From an uncultured Clostridia bacterium (GTDB taxonomy: Bacteria; Bacillota_A; Clostridia; Christensenellales; Aristaeellaceae): a stretch of DNA of 6,650 nucleotides. Positions 1 through 6,249 of the stretch are shown here, in pieces; position 1 is the stretch's first letter, and each line of letters begins with the position of its first letter. The stretch spans positions 1 through 6,650 of the forward strand of contig CAMBWJ010000106.1 of NCBI GenBank assembly GCA_945871545.1. The letters are read 5' to 3'. Both the position numbers and the translations under genes were made by a program. The notes under the pieces were generated by a model. The model saw only the letters and a list, made by a program, of their open reading frames with translations, was not told where the DNA came from and did no database searches.

Positions 1-1956
1 GCTGGCCTCCTTGCCGGCGGTGGAGATCTGCTCGGAGACCTCGGCGGCGGGCATGAGCACCTCCGCCTGGGACACGCAGTAGTTCTCCAGGAACACCACG
101 TTGATCATCTTGGACGCGCGGGGATGCTTGCGCACCAGATCCGCGATGGAGTTGATCAGCTTGATGGTCAGCTTCGCGCGCTGATAGCCCGGGGCCGCCT
201 TCGCGCCGAAGATATAGGTCTTGGGCGGAATCTCGAAGGAGGGATCCTCGTCGATCTTATTGTAGAGCATCAGGATGCCCAGCGCGTTCATCAGCTGGCG
301 CTTGTACTCGTGCAGGCGCTTGGCCTGGGCGTCGAACATGCTCTCGGGATTGACCTCGATGCCCTGCATGCGGCGCAGACGGTCGGAGAAGCGCAGCTTA
401 TTGTAGTACTTGACCTCGGCGAACTTCTGGCGGAAGGCCGGATCGTTGGCGAAGGGCTTGAGGTCGGCGATGTAGTTCATGTCCTTGCGCCACTTGTCGC
501 CGATGGCGGAGTCGATCAGGTCGGACAGGCCCGGGTTGGACTGGATCAGCCAGCGGCGATGGGTGATGCCGTTGGTGATGGACACGAACTTCTCCGGCTC
601 CATGACGTAGTAGTCGTGGAAGGTCTGCTTCTTGAGGATGTCGGTGTGGATGCCGGACACGCCGTTGACGGAGTGGGTACAGGCAACGCACAGGTTGGCC
701 ATGTGCACCTGGTTGTAGGCGATGATGGCCATGTGGCCGATGCGCTCCCACTGGCCGGGATAAGCGTCCCACAGGCGGTCGCACAGGCGGCGGTTCATCT
801 CGCAGAGAATCTGGTAGACGCGCGGCAGGGTCTGGGCGAAGAGGTTCTCCGGCCACTTCTCCAGCGCCTCCTGCAGCACGGTGTGGTTGGTGTAGGCGAA
901 GGTGCGGCGGCAGATGTCCTCCGCGTCCTCCCAGCTCAGATAGTGCTCGTCCATCAGGATGCGCATCAGCTCGGGGATGGCCACCGCCGGATGGGTGTCG
1001 TTGATGTGGATGGCGACCTTGTCCGGGAAGATGGCCCACTGGGGTCCGTAGACCGACAGGAAGTCGCGGACGATGTACTGCACGGAGGCGGAGGAGAAGA
1101 AGTACTGCTGCTTCAGGCGCAGCTCCTTGCCCTGCCAGGAGTCATCGTTGGGATAGAGCACCTTGGAGATGACCTCGGCGAGCTCGCGCTCCTCCATGGC
1201 CTTGACGTACTGGCCGCGGTTGAAGGAGGGCATGTCGATGCGCTTGGGGGAGCGTGCGGACCAGACGCGCAGCATGTTGACCATGTTGGAATCGTAGCCC
1301 ACGGTGGGGATGTCATAGGGCACGGCCTGCACCATCACGGAATCCACCGTGCGGAAGCACAGACGGCCATTCTCCTCATACTGCTCCACGCGGCCGCCGA
1401 AGTGCACCTCGACGGTCTCCGCCGGGCGCGGAATCTCCCAGATGTTGCCGCCGTCCAGCCAGTTGTCCGGCACCTCGACCTGATAGCCGTCCACCAGCTT
1501 CTGGCGGAACAGGCCGTATTCGTAGCGGATGGTGCAGCCCATGGCAGGCAGCTCCAGCGAGGACAGCGCGTCCAGGAAGCAGGCCGCCAGACGGCCCAGA
1601 CCGCCGTTGCCAAGGCCCGGCTCCGGCTCGCGCTCGGAGATCATGGTCCTGTCGATGCCCAGCTCCTCAAGCGCCTGGGCGTAGTTCTTCTCGTTCACCA
1701 GATTGACCATGTTGGAAAACAGCGAACGTCCCACCAGGAACTCCGCGCTGAGATAGTAGACCTTCTTGGATCCGGTGCCCTTGCGCACGCCGCGGGATTC
1801 GGTTCTGCGCTCCATGATCTCGTCGCGCACGGTCAGCGCGACCGCCTTGTAGAGCTGCTCCTCCGTTGCATCGGTAATTTCACAGCCAAAGTTGCTCCTC
1901 AGCTTCTCGATCAGGTTCTGCTTAATCTGTTCTACTGTCATCCTCTTGAATTCCAT
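1..1956 (-). CDS. glgP: Glycogen/alpha-glucan phosphorylase, 3' end beyond window
   Basis: This is a family GT35 phosphorylase, a cytosolic PLP enzyme that releases glucose 1-phosphate from the non-reducing ends of glycogen or maltodextrin. The window holds 652 codons, open to base 1; the family is usually about 800 residues. Visible hallmarks are YYLSAEFLVGR (67-77), GNGGLGRLAACFLDAL (116-131), the substrate-region motif HINDTHP (317-323), NGITHRRWL (462-470) and RLHEYKRQ near 548-555. The last residues, EQISTAGKEAS, directly precede the family's GTGNMK motif, so the PLP lysine lies just outside the window. The ATG at 1956 is chosen because GGAGG sits 12 nt upstream; a second ATG six codons in is less well placed. 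The gene has its own promoter and is divergent from the aminotransferase, with no other glycogen gene in view. Family is certain; glycogen versus maltodextrin preference cannot be read. Confidence 0.97.
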   Translation of the reverse strand, partial: MEFKRMTVEQIKQNLIEKLRSNFGCEITDATEEQLYKAVALTVRDEIMERRTESRGVRKGTGSKKVYYLSAEFLVGRSLFSNMVNLVNEKNYAQALEELGIDRTMISEREPEPGLGNGGLGRLAACFLDALSSLELPAMGCTIRYEYGLFRQKLVDGYQVEVPDNWLDGGNIWEIPRPAETVEVHFGGRVEQYEENGRLCFRTVDSVMVQAVPYDIPTVGYDSNMVNMLRVWSARSPKRIDMPSFNRGQYVKAMEERELAEVISKVLYPNDDSWQGKELRLKQQYFFSSASVQYIVRDFLSVYGPQWAIFPDKVAIHINDTHPAVAIPELMRILMDEHYLSWEDAEDICRRTFAYTNHTVLQEALEKWPENLFAQTLPRVYQILCEMNRRLCDRLWDAYPGQWERIGHMAIIAYNQVHMANLCVACTHSVNGVSGIHTDILKKQTFHDYYVMEPEKFVSITNGITHRRWLIQSNPGLSDLIDSAIGDKWRKDMNYIADLKPFANDPAFRQKFAEVKYYNKLRFSDRLRRMQGIEVNPESMFDAQAKRLHEYKRQLMNALGILMLYNKIDEDPSFEIPPKTYIFGAKAAPGYQRAKLTIKLINSIADLVRKHPRASKMINVVFLENYCVSQAEVLMPAAEVSEQISTAGKEAS

Positions 1957-1989
1957 GTAACTGATGCACCTCCGGAAAATTGCGTACTA

Positions 1990-2011
1990 TCGCGCCTGAC
2001 TCTGGGCGCGA
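1990..2011 (-). repeat. Perfect 7-bp hairpin in glgP leader
   Basis: TCGCGCC and GGCGCGA form a perfect inverted repeat with an 8-nt loop, 34 to 55 nt upstream of the glgP ATG and inside its predicted leader. No U-run follows on the minus strand, so it is not a standard terminator. It could influence RNA stability or be incidental in GC-rich DNA. Confidence 0.5.
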
Positions 2012-2099
2012 GAGCTTCGAGGCCTGCGGTTCTGGAAACCGTTTTTGCAGCATTCCATATTCTTTCCAGAAAATACCTCTTTATGATAAGCCATTTTTT

Positions 2100-2128
2100 A
2101 GTATAGCACGTTTTAAGCGAATCTGCAA
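2100..2128 (-). promoter_or_regulatory. glgP promoter (-35 TTGCAG, 17 bp, -10 TATACT)
   Basis: Read on the minus strand, TTGCAG (2128-2123) and TATACT (2105-2100) are separated by exactly 17 bp, a good sigma-A type promoter. The predicted transcription start is near 2093, giving a long leader of about 137 nt before the glgP ATG. This spacing and the near-consensus -10 make it the best promoter in the gap. Confidence 0.75.
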
Positions 2129-2264
2129 TTGACTTTGCAGGGGCAAAAATTTATTCCCGTTCAAAATCCTGCATTTCACGCTCTATCGTGGCCTATTTTC
2201 CTTCAGATTTGCAATTTTATTTTCAACAAAATTCAGATTTAACAGACAATTCACCAAAATTTGC

Positions 2265-2294
2265 AGGACAGACGGCTCCTGGGACGAATAAAAT
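2265..2294 (+). promoter_or_regulatory. Candidate aminotransferase promoter
   Basis: AGGACA (2265-2270) and TAAAAT (2289-2294) are 18 bp apart, matching 4/6 and 5/6 of the sigma-A consensus. The predicted start is near 2301, about 32 nt before the ATG. A nearby TTGCAG (2261-2266) is a better -35 but is 22 bp from this -10. This is the best available candidate and is not strong. Confidence 0.4.
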
Positions 2295-2332
2295 AGGGTG
2301 TATTCAAGATTTGCCGAAAGGAACTGAAACTT

Positions 2333-3532
<1,200 letters not shown>

Positions 3533-3550
3533 AGCCGGAAAGCATGAAAT

Positions 3551-3594
3551 ACCCGCGCGAGGGGGATCAAGCCCTCCCCGCGCGGGTGTTTTTT
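3551..3594 (+). terminator. Rho-independent terminator after the aminotransferase
   Basis: ACCCGCGCG (3551-3559) pairs perfectly with CGCGCGGGT (3579-3587). After a bulged A, the stem continues with GGGG-type pairs around a short loop. A T-run at 3589-3594 follows on the plus strand. It begins 18 nt after the aminotransferase stop codon. In the opposite direction only a weak T-rich stretch follows, so it may also partly stop transcripts from the convergent cstA gene. Confidence 0.93.
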
Positions 3595-3604
3595 CTGTGT
3601 TCCG

Positions 3605-3619
3605 CAGCAGATTCTGCTG
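3605..3619. repeat. Short palindrome CAGCAGA-T-TCTGCTG
   Basis: A perfect 7-bp inverted repeat with a single central base lies between the convergent aminotransferase and cstA genes. It is not followed by a T-run on either strand. It may be part of the shared 3' region or be incidental. Confidence 0.35.
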
Positions 3620-3634
3620 GATGGTGCGCGCCGC

Positions 3635-3670
3635 GAACGGACCGTCGCAGCCTGCGGTGCGCAGCCGTTC
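3635..3670 (-). repeat. Imperfect hairpin overlapping the cstA stop codon
   Basis: On the minus strand GAACGG (3670-3665) pairs with CCGTTC (3640-3635), and an inner ACCG/CGGT pair follows a one-sided bulge. The structure starts within the cstA stop codon. It lacks a U-tract, so it could act as a 3' end stabiliser or partial terminator; the call is weak. Confidence 0.3.
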
Positions 3671-5087
3671 AGATGCGGTTTTCGCTCCGCTTCGTCGCCT
3701 TGACGGCGTAGAGCGCGGCGCAGGCCAGCGCAAAGACCCCGCCCACGGGATAGGCGACGCCTGCGGAGAGCCGGAGCCCCTCCTCCGCCATCAGGATGTA
3801 GGTGCAGGACACGCCGGACATGAAGGTCGCCGGAAGTGCGCACAGCAGCGAATGCCAGCGCTTCTCCCCGTGCCGCACCAGATACATGGCTGCCGCCCAG
3901 AGCGTGATCATGGCCAGGGTCTGGTTGCTCCAGGAGAAGTAGCGCCAGACCACGTTGAAATCCACCTGCGTCAGCAGCGCGCCCGCCGCCAGCAGCGGGA
4001 TCGTGACCGCGAGCCGCTTCTTGAAATCGGACTGATCGATGTGGAACCAGTCGGCGATGATGAGCCGGGCGCTGCGGAAGGCCGTGTCGCCGGAGGAAAC
4101 CGGACAGACCACCACGCCGATGACCGCCAGCGCGCCGCCGAACACGCCCAGCAGCGTCACGGAGATCTCATAGACCACGCCGGACTGTCCCAGCTGCGCA
4201 AGCGCCGCCTGCAGTCCGCCGGTCGCGCCGTAGAAGGCCACGCCCGCCGCCGCCCACACCAGGGCGATCACGCTCTCGGAAATCATCGCGCCGTAGAACA
4301 CCCTGCGGCCATCCTTCTCCGTTCTAAGGCAGCGCGCCATCATGGGCGACTGGGTTCCATGGAAGCCGGAAATCGCGCCGCAGGCCACGGTGATGAACAT
4401 GAAGGGCCACACCGGCCTGCCGTCGGGATGCAGGTTCGCAAGCGTAAGCTCCGGCAGCCGGTAGCCGCCGGCGAGCAGGCCCACCATGATGCCCAGCGCC
4501 ATCAGCAGCAGCACGCCGCCGAAGATGGGGTACAGCTTGCCGATGATCTTGTCGATGGGCAGCAGGGTCGCCAGCACGTAGTAGATGAGGATGACCACGA
4601 TCCAGAAGCCCACGCTCATCCATGCGGGGGTCAGCCGGGCGATCAGCGCGGCGGGACTGGTGGTGAACACCGCGCCCAGCAGCACCAGCAGAATCAGCGA
4701 AAAGATGCGCATCGCCTGCCGCGCCACCGGCCCCAGATACCTTCCCACGATCTCGGAGACCGAAGCGCCGTCCATCCGCAGGGAGATCATGCCGCTCATG
4801 TAGTCGTGCACTGCGCCGCCCAGAATCGAGCCGAACACGATCCACAGAAAGACCACCGGCCCGAACACCGCGCCCATCAGCGCGCCGAAGATCGGCCCCG
4901 TGCCCGCAATGTTCAGCAGCTGCACCAGAAAGACCCGCCAGGTCTTCATCGGCACGTAGTCCACGCCGTCCGGATGCGCCGCCGCAGGGGTCGGCCTGTC
5001 GTCGGGCCGGAACACGCGCTCCACCAGCCGTCCATACAGGAAATATCCCGCAATCAGAAGAACAATCGCACACAGAAACGTAAGCAT
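3669..5087 (-). CDS. cstA: CstA-family peptide/pyruvate transporter (carbon starvation protein A), short type
   Basis: This is an integral membrane transporter of the carbon starvation protein A family; characterised members (E. coli CstA, BtsT) import peptides or pyruvate. At 472 residues it is much shorter than those about 700-residue proteins and matches the short form seen in Firmicutes and other anaerobes. Conserved blocks are LLNIAGTGPIFGAL (57-70), VHDYMSGMISLR (93-104), SGFHGTQSPMMARC (240-253), PVSSGDTAFRSARL (329-342) and WRYFSWSNQTLA (381-392). Roughly a dozen hydrophobic segments run from residue 2 to about 462, ending in a short basic tail. The ATG at 5087 is set by GGAGGA seven bases upstream. 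It is single, with its own promoter, convergent with the aminotransferase. It is not preceded by lytS/lytR-type sensor genes, and no small cstA partner gene follows. Substrate (peptides versus pyruvate) is inferred from the family only. Confidence 0.95.
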   Translation of the reverse strand: MLTFLCAIVLLIAGYFLYGRLVERVFRPDDRPTPAAAHPDGVDYVPMKTWRVFLVQLLNIAGTGPIFGALMGAVFGPVVFLWIVFGSILGGAVHDYMSGMISLRMDGASVSEIVGRYLGPVARQAMRIFSLILLVLLGAVFTTSPAALIARLTPAWMSVGFWIVVILIYYVLATLLPIDKIIGKLYPIFGGVLLLMALGIMVGLLAGGYRLPELTLANLHPDGRPVWPFMFITVACGAISGFHGTQSPMMARCLRTEKDGRRVFYGAMISESVIALVWAAAGVAFYGATGGLQAALAQLGQSGVVYEISVTLLGVFGGALAVIGVVVCPVSSGDTAFRSARLIIADWFHIDQSDFKKRLAVTIPLLAAGALLTQVDFNVVWRYFSWSNQTLAMITLWAAAMYLVRHGEKRWHSLLCALPATFMSGVSCTYILMAEEGLRLSAGVAYPVGGVFALACAALYAVKATKRSENRI

Positions 5088-5122
5088 GGATGCTTCCTCC
5101 CCTTCACTGATCTTCCATTCCT

Positions 5123-5128
5123 ATTATA
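5123..5128 (-). promoter_or_regulatory. cstA promoter, extended -10 (TGTTATAAT)
   Basis: On the minus strand a perfect TATAAT is preceded by TG and one base, an extended -10 element. No good -35 is present; the nearest candidates (such as CTGACC with a 19-bp spacer) are poor, which extended -10 promoters tolerate. The predicted start is near 5116, giving a leader of about 28 nt that contains the ribosome binding site. Confidence 0.7.
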
Positions 5129-5196
5129 ACATAGGCGCAGCTGTCTTGGTCAGATCTGCCGGAAATTTTACGAAATGGTTGCGCATCGCACGACGA

Positions 5197-5220
5197 GGGC
5201 GGCGTCCGCAGACGCCGCCC
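5197..5220 (-). terminator. Perfect 10-bp stem with 4-nt loop downstream of the holin-like gene
   Basis: GGGCGGCGTC and GACGCCGCCC flank the 4-nt loop CGCA (TGCG on the minus strand). It lies 42 nt past the stop of the holin-like gene and before the cstA promoter, the right place to end the terS/holin-like transcript. No U-run follows on either strand, so it is a terminator candidate or 3' stabilising hairpin, not a textbook intrinsic terminator. Confidence 0.5.
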
Positions 5221-5262
5221 TGTCTCCGATCTTCTCCTTCTCTGTGCAGCCGCAGTTCCCCC

Positions 5263-5568
5263 TCAGCCCTGCCCATCCTCCTCCGGGCGCTTCAGCCCGC
5301 TGCGGATGCGCTCCACCGCCGCGTAGCCGCCGTTGGCCGTCAGCGACACCAGCGCCGCGTTGAACAGCGCCAGCACCGCGCCCGAGGCGCTGAAGCCCGG
5401 CCCGAACAGCATCGCCAGCAGCAGCGTGACCAGCGCCAGTATGTAGCTCCACAGCTGCGTGGGAACCTTCACGATCCCCGGGATCTCCTTGGTGATCTGG
5501 GTCAGCACCGCCACGGCCATCGCCGCGCCCGCGTTGGTTCCCAGCAGACTCCAGTCAAACAGCTCCAT
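5263..5568 (-). CDS. Small holin-like phage membrane protein
   Basis: The product is 101 residues from the ATG at 5568, which has an AGGAGG 5 bases upstream; an in-frame TTG at 5628 would add 20 residues but lacks a binding site. The protein has hydrophobic segments at about 8-25, 38-56 and 61-80, the last with several small residues, and a charged tail (KRPEEDGQG). The central portion (TKEIPGIVKVPTQLWSYILALV) resembles small membrane proteins that I recall from clostridial prophages and that are often called holins. Holins make the membrane pores that time lysis. It lies 90 bp downstream of terS with no promoter seen between, so it is probably co-transcribed. No endolysin follows; the next gene is host-like cstA. 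Membrane location is well supported; holin function is an inference from size, topology and neighbour. Confidence 0.75.
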   Translation of the reverse strand: MELFDWSLLGTNAGAAMAVAVLTQITKEIPGIVKVPTQLWSYILALVTLLLAMLFGPGFSASGAVLALFNAALVSLTANGGYAAVERIRSGLKRPEEDGQG

Positions 5569-5605
5569 TTCGCCCTCCTCCTCGCGTTCCACCTCACTGC
5601 ATATT

Positions 5606-5660
5606 GAATTCGCCCGGGCGGCGCGCAATTCCCGGCGCGGAGAAATTCCCCGCCGCGCTC
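5606..5660. repeat. Imperfect AATTC-led repeats in the terS/holin-like gap
   Basis: On the plus strand AATTC followed by a GC-rich stretch occurs three times, at 5607, 5627 and 5644 (spacings 20 and 17), rich in CCCGG, GGCGCG and GCCGCG elements. It fills the gap between terS and the holin-like gene. It may be decayed sequence, folded mRNA between the two genes, or an incidental composition effect. Confidence 0.35.
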
Positions 5661-6066
5661 AGGAGACCGCGTCCACGGCCGGAATGTCGTCCGCGATCTC
5701 CGGCAGCTCGTGCTCCCCGCGCAGCACGCTGCTCACGTCGGTGAACACGCCCAGCCGCCTGCCCAGCAGCTCCGCCGCCTTCATCCGGGGCGAGGAATTC
5801 TTCTCCGGGCGCTCGCCGTCGATCTCGCCGCGCATCACCTCGGTCAAAAACTCCAGCACCTCGTCCGCCGAGGCGATGTGCCGCTGCCGCGCGTCCTGCA
5901 GCCGCTCCTGCATGTAGGCCTGCACCGCAGGCTGCCGCTTGGCTCCCTGGGCGTAGCTGCGCTTGAAGCCCGCCTGCTCCGCCGCCTCCGAGGCATTTCC
6001 CAGCTCCAGATACAAATCCGCAAAGCGCCGCTGACGCTCCGTAAGCTTACCCACTCGTTTTTCCAT
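5659..6066 (-). CDS. terS: Phage terminase small subunit (Terminase_2 type)
   Basis: This 135-residue protein is a small terminase subunit, the DNA-recognition part of the phage packaging motor, which normally works with the large subunit ATPase/nuclease. The N-terminus has the helix-turn-helix pattern of the family: LTERQRRFADLYLELGNASEAAEQAGF (8-34), then the helix with PAVQAYMQERL (46-56). The middle has IASADEVLEFLTEVMRGEID (64-83), and the C-terminal part has RMKAAELLGRRLGVF (94-108), all in family order. The ATG at 6066 has AGGAGG seven bases upstream; an in-frame ATG at 6084 would put that binding site inside the protein. It is the first gene of the unit under a very strong promoter carrying repressor-type operators. 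There is no large subunit gene downstream in the window, which is unusual for a complete prophage. An alternative is that it now acts only as a DNA-binding protein. Confidence 0.9.
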   Translation of the reverse strand: MEKRVGKLTERQRRFADLYLELGNASEAAEQAGFKRSYAQGAKRQPAVQAYMQERLQDARQRHIASADEVLEFLTEVMRGEIDGERPEKNSSPRMKAAELLGRRLGVFTDVSSVLRGEHELPEIADDIPAVDAVS

Positions 6067-6073
6067 GTTTCTA

Positions 6074-6079
6074 CCTCCT
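6074..6079 (-). promoter_or_regulatory. terS ribosome binding site AGGAGG
   Basis: A perfect AGGAGG on the minus strand ends 7 bases before the ATG at 6066. It decides that start over the upstream in-frame ATG at 6084, which would read through the site. Confidence 0.85.
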
Positions 6080-6094
6080 GTCATTCACACGAAT

Positions 6095-6110
6095 TAACCG
6101 TGCTCGGTTA
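6095..6110. promoter_or_regulatory. Operator-like site 1, TAACCG-TGCT-CGGTTA
   Basis: A perfect 6-bp inverted repeat with a 4-bp spacer, core CCG-N4-CGG. It covers the predicted first transcribed bases of the terS unit, where a bound repressor would block initiation. It is one of four copies around this control region, presumably bound by the divergently encoded repressor; binding is inferred. Confidence 0.8.
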
Positions 6111-6117
6111 TGTATGC

Positions 6118-6146
6118 AGTATACTCCCGGAAACGGGTATTGTCAA
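6118..6146 (-). promoter_or_regulatory. terS promoter: TTGACA, 17 bp, TATACT
   Basis: On the minus strand a perfect -35 (6146-6141) and a 5/6 -10 (6123-6118) are separated by exactly 17 bp. The predicted start is near 6111, giving a 45-nt leader to terS. One operator-like inverted repeat fills the spacer and a second covers positions +2 to +17, so bound repressor would block polymerase completely. A promoter this close to consensus would be very active when unrepressed. Confidence 0.9.
6124..6139. promoter_or_regulatory. Operator-like site 2, core CCCG-GAAA-CGGG
   Basis: The CCG-N4-CGG core with extended flanks (CTCCCG / CGGGTA) occupies 16 of the 17 bases between the -35 and -10 of the terS promoter. 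Its centre is 29 bp from that of site 1. A repressor here would directly exclude RNA polymerase. Confidence 0.8.
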
Positions 6147-6164
6147 TAGATTCTTTTGATATTT

Positions 6165-6180
6165 TTCCCGTTTACGGTTA
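6165..6180. promoter_or_regulatory. Operator-like site 3, TTCCCG-TTTA-CGGTTA
   Basis: Third copy of CCG-N4-CGG, centred 41 bp from site 2 and just upstream of the -35 of the repressor promoter, near position -51 of that promoter and upstream of the terS -35. The position fits self-regulation of the repressor, or cooperative binding with sites 1 and 2. Confidence 0.7.
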
Positions 6181-6188
6181 TTTTTTGC

Positions 6189-6217
6189 TTGCAAAATGGA
6201 GAGAAATCCCGTATAAT
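6189..6217 (+). promoter_or_regulatory. Repressor promoter: TTGCAA, 17 bp, TATAAT
   Basis: TTGCAA (6189-6194) and a perfect TATAAT (6212-6217) are 17 bp apart. The predicted start is near 6224, a 26-nt leader with GGAGG at 6237-6241. None of the four operator-like repeats overlaps this core promoter, so the repressor could be made while the terS promoter is off. Confidence 0.85.
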
Positions 6218-6249
6218 GTTCTCAGAAACAAAATACGGAGGCTGATTTT

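Larger units (their letters stand above)
1957..2332. other. AT-rich divergent intergenic region, glgP / aminotransferase
   Basis: This 376-base gap has no convincing gene. It holds a strong minus-strand promoter for glgP, a weaker candidate plus-strand promoter for the aminotransferase, a hairpin in the glgP leader, and AT-rich DNA at about 2040-2330 that contrasts sharply with the GC-rich genes. The 9-mer TTCAGATTT occurs directly repeated at 2202-2210 and 2232-2240, exactly 30 bp apart. I recognise no riboswitch, tRNA or small RNA. Confidence 0.8.

Noticed and set aside
2033..2048. CcpA cre site near TGGAAACCGTTTTTGC
   Set aside because: It misses several consensus positions, including the right-hand CA and the central CG register, so it is not listed as a site.
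124..2106. Long plus-strand open frame (660 codons) opposite glgP
   Set aside because: The translation is low-complexity, rich in H, L, G, V and D, with no family motif, and it runs antisense to a clear phosphorylase. It is a product of high GC at third positions.
1957..2332. Riboswitch or T-box in the divergent gap
   Set aside because: No recognisable conserved core, and no terminator/antiterminator pair with a T-run ahead of either gene.
3597..5129. Plus-strand open frame (510 codons) opposite cstA
   Set aside because: H-, Q- and R-rich antisense translation across a membrane protein gene with excellent motifs; a shadow that even runs through the cstA promoter.
5263..6066. Calling the block a complete prophage or a proven phage satellite
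   Set aside because: No integrase, terL, capsid or replication gene and no att repeats are visible; only the two-gene unit and repressor can be supported.
5710..6159. Plus-strand open frame across terS and its promoter
   Set aside because: Antisense to terS and crosses both operators and the promoter; no supporting start signal.
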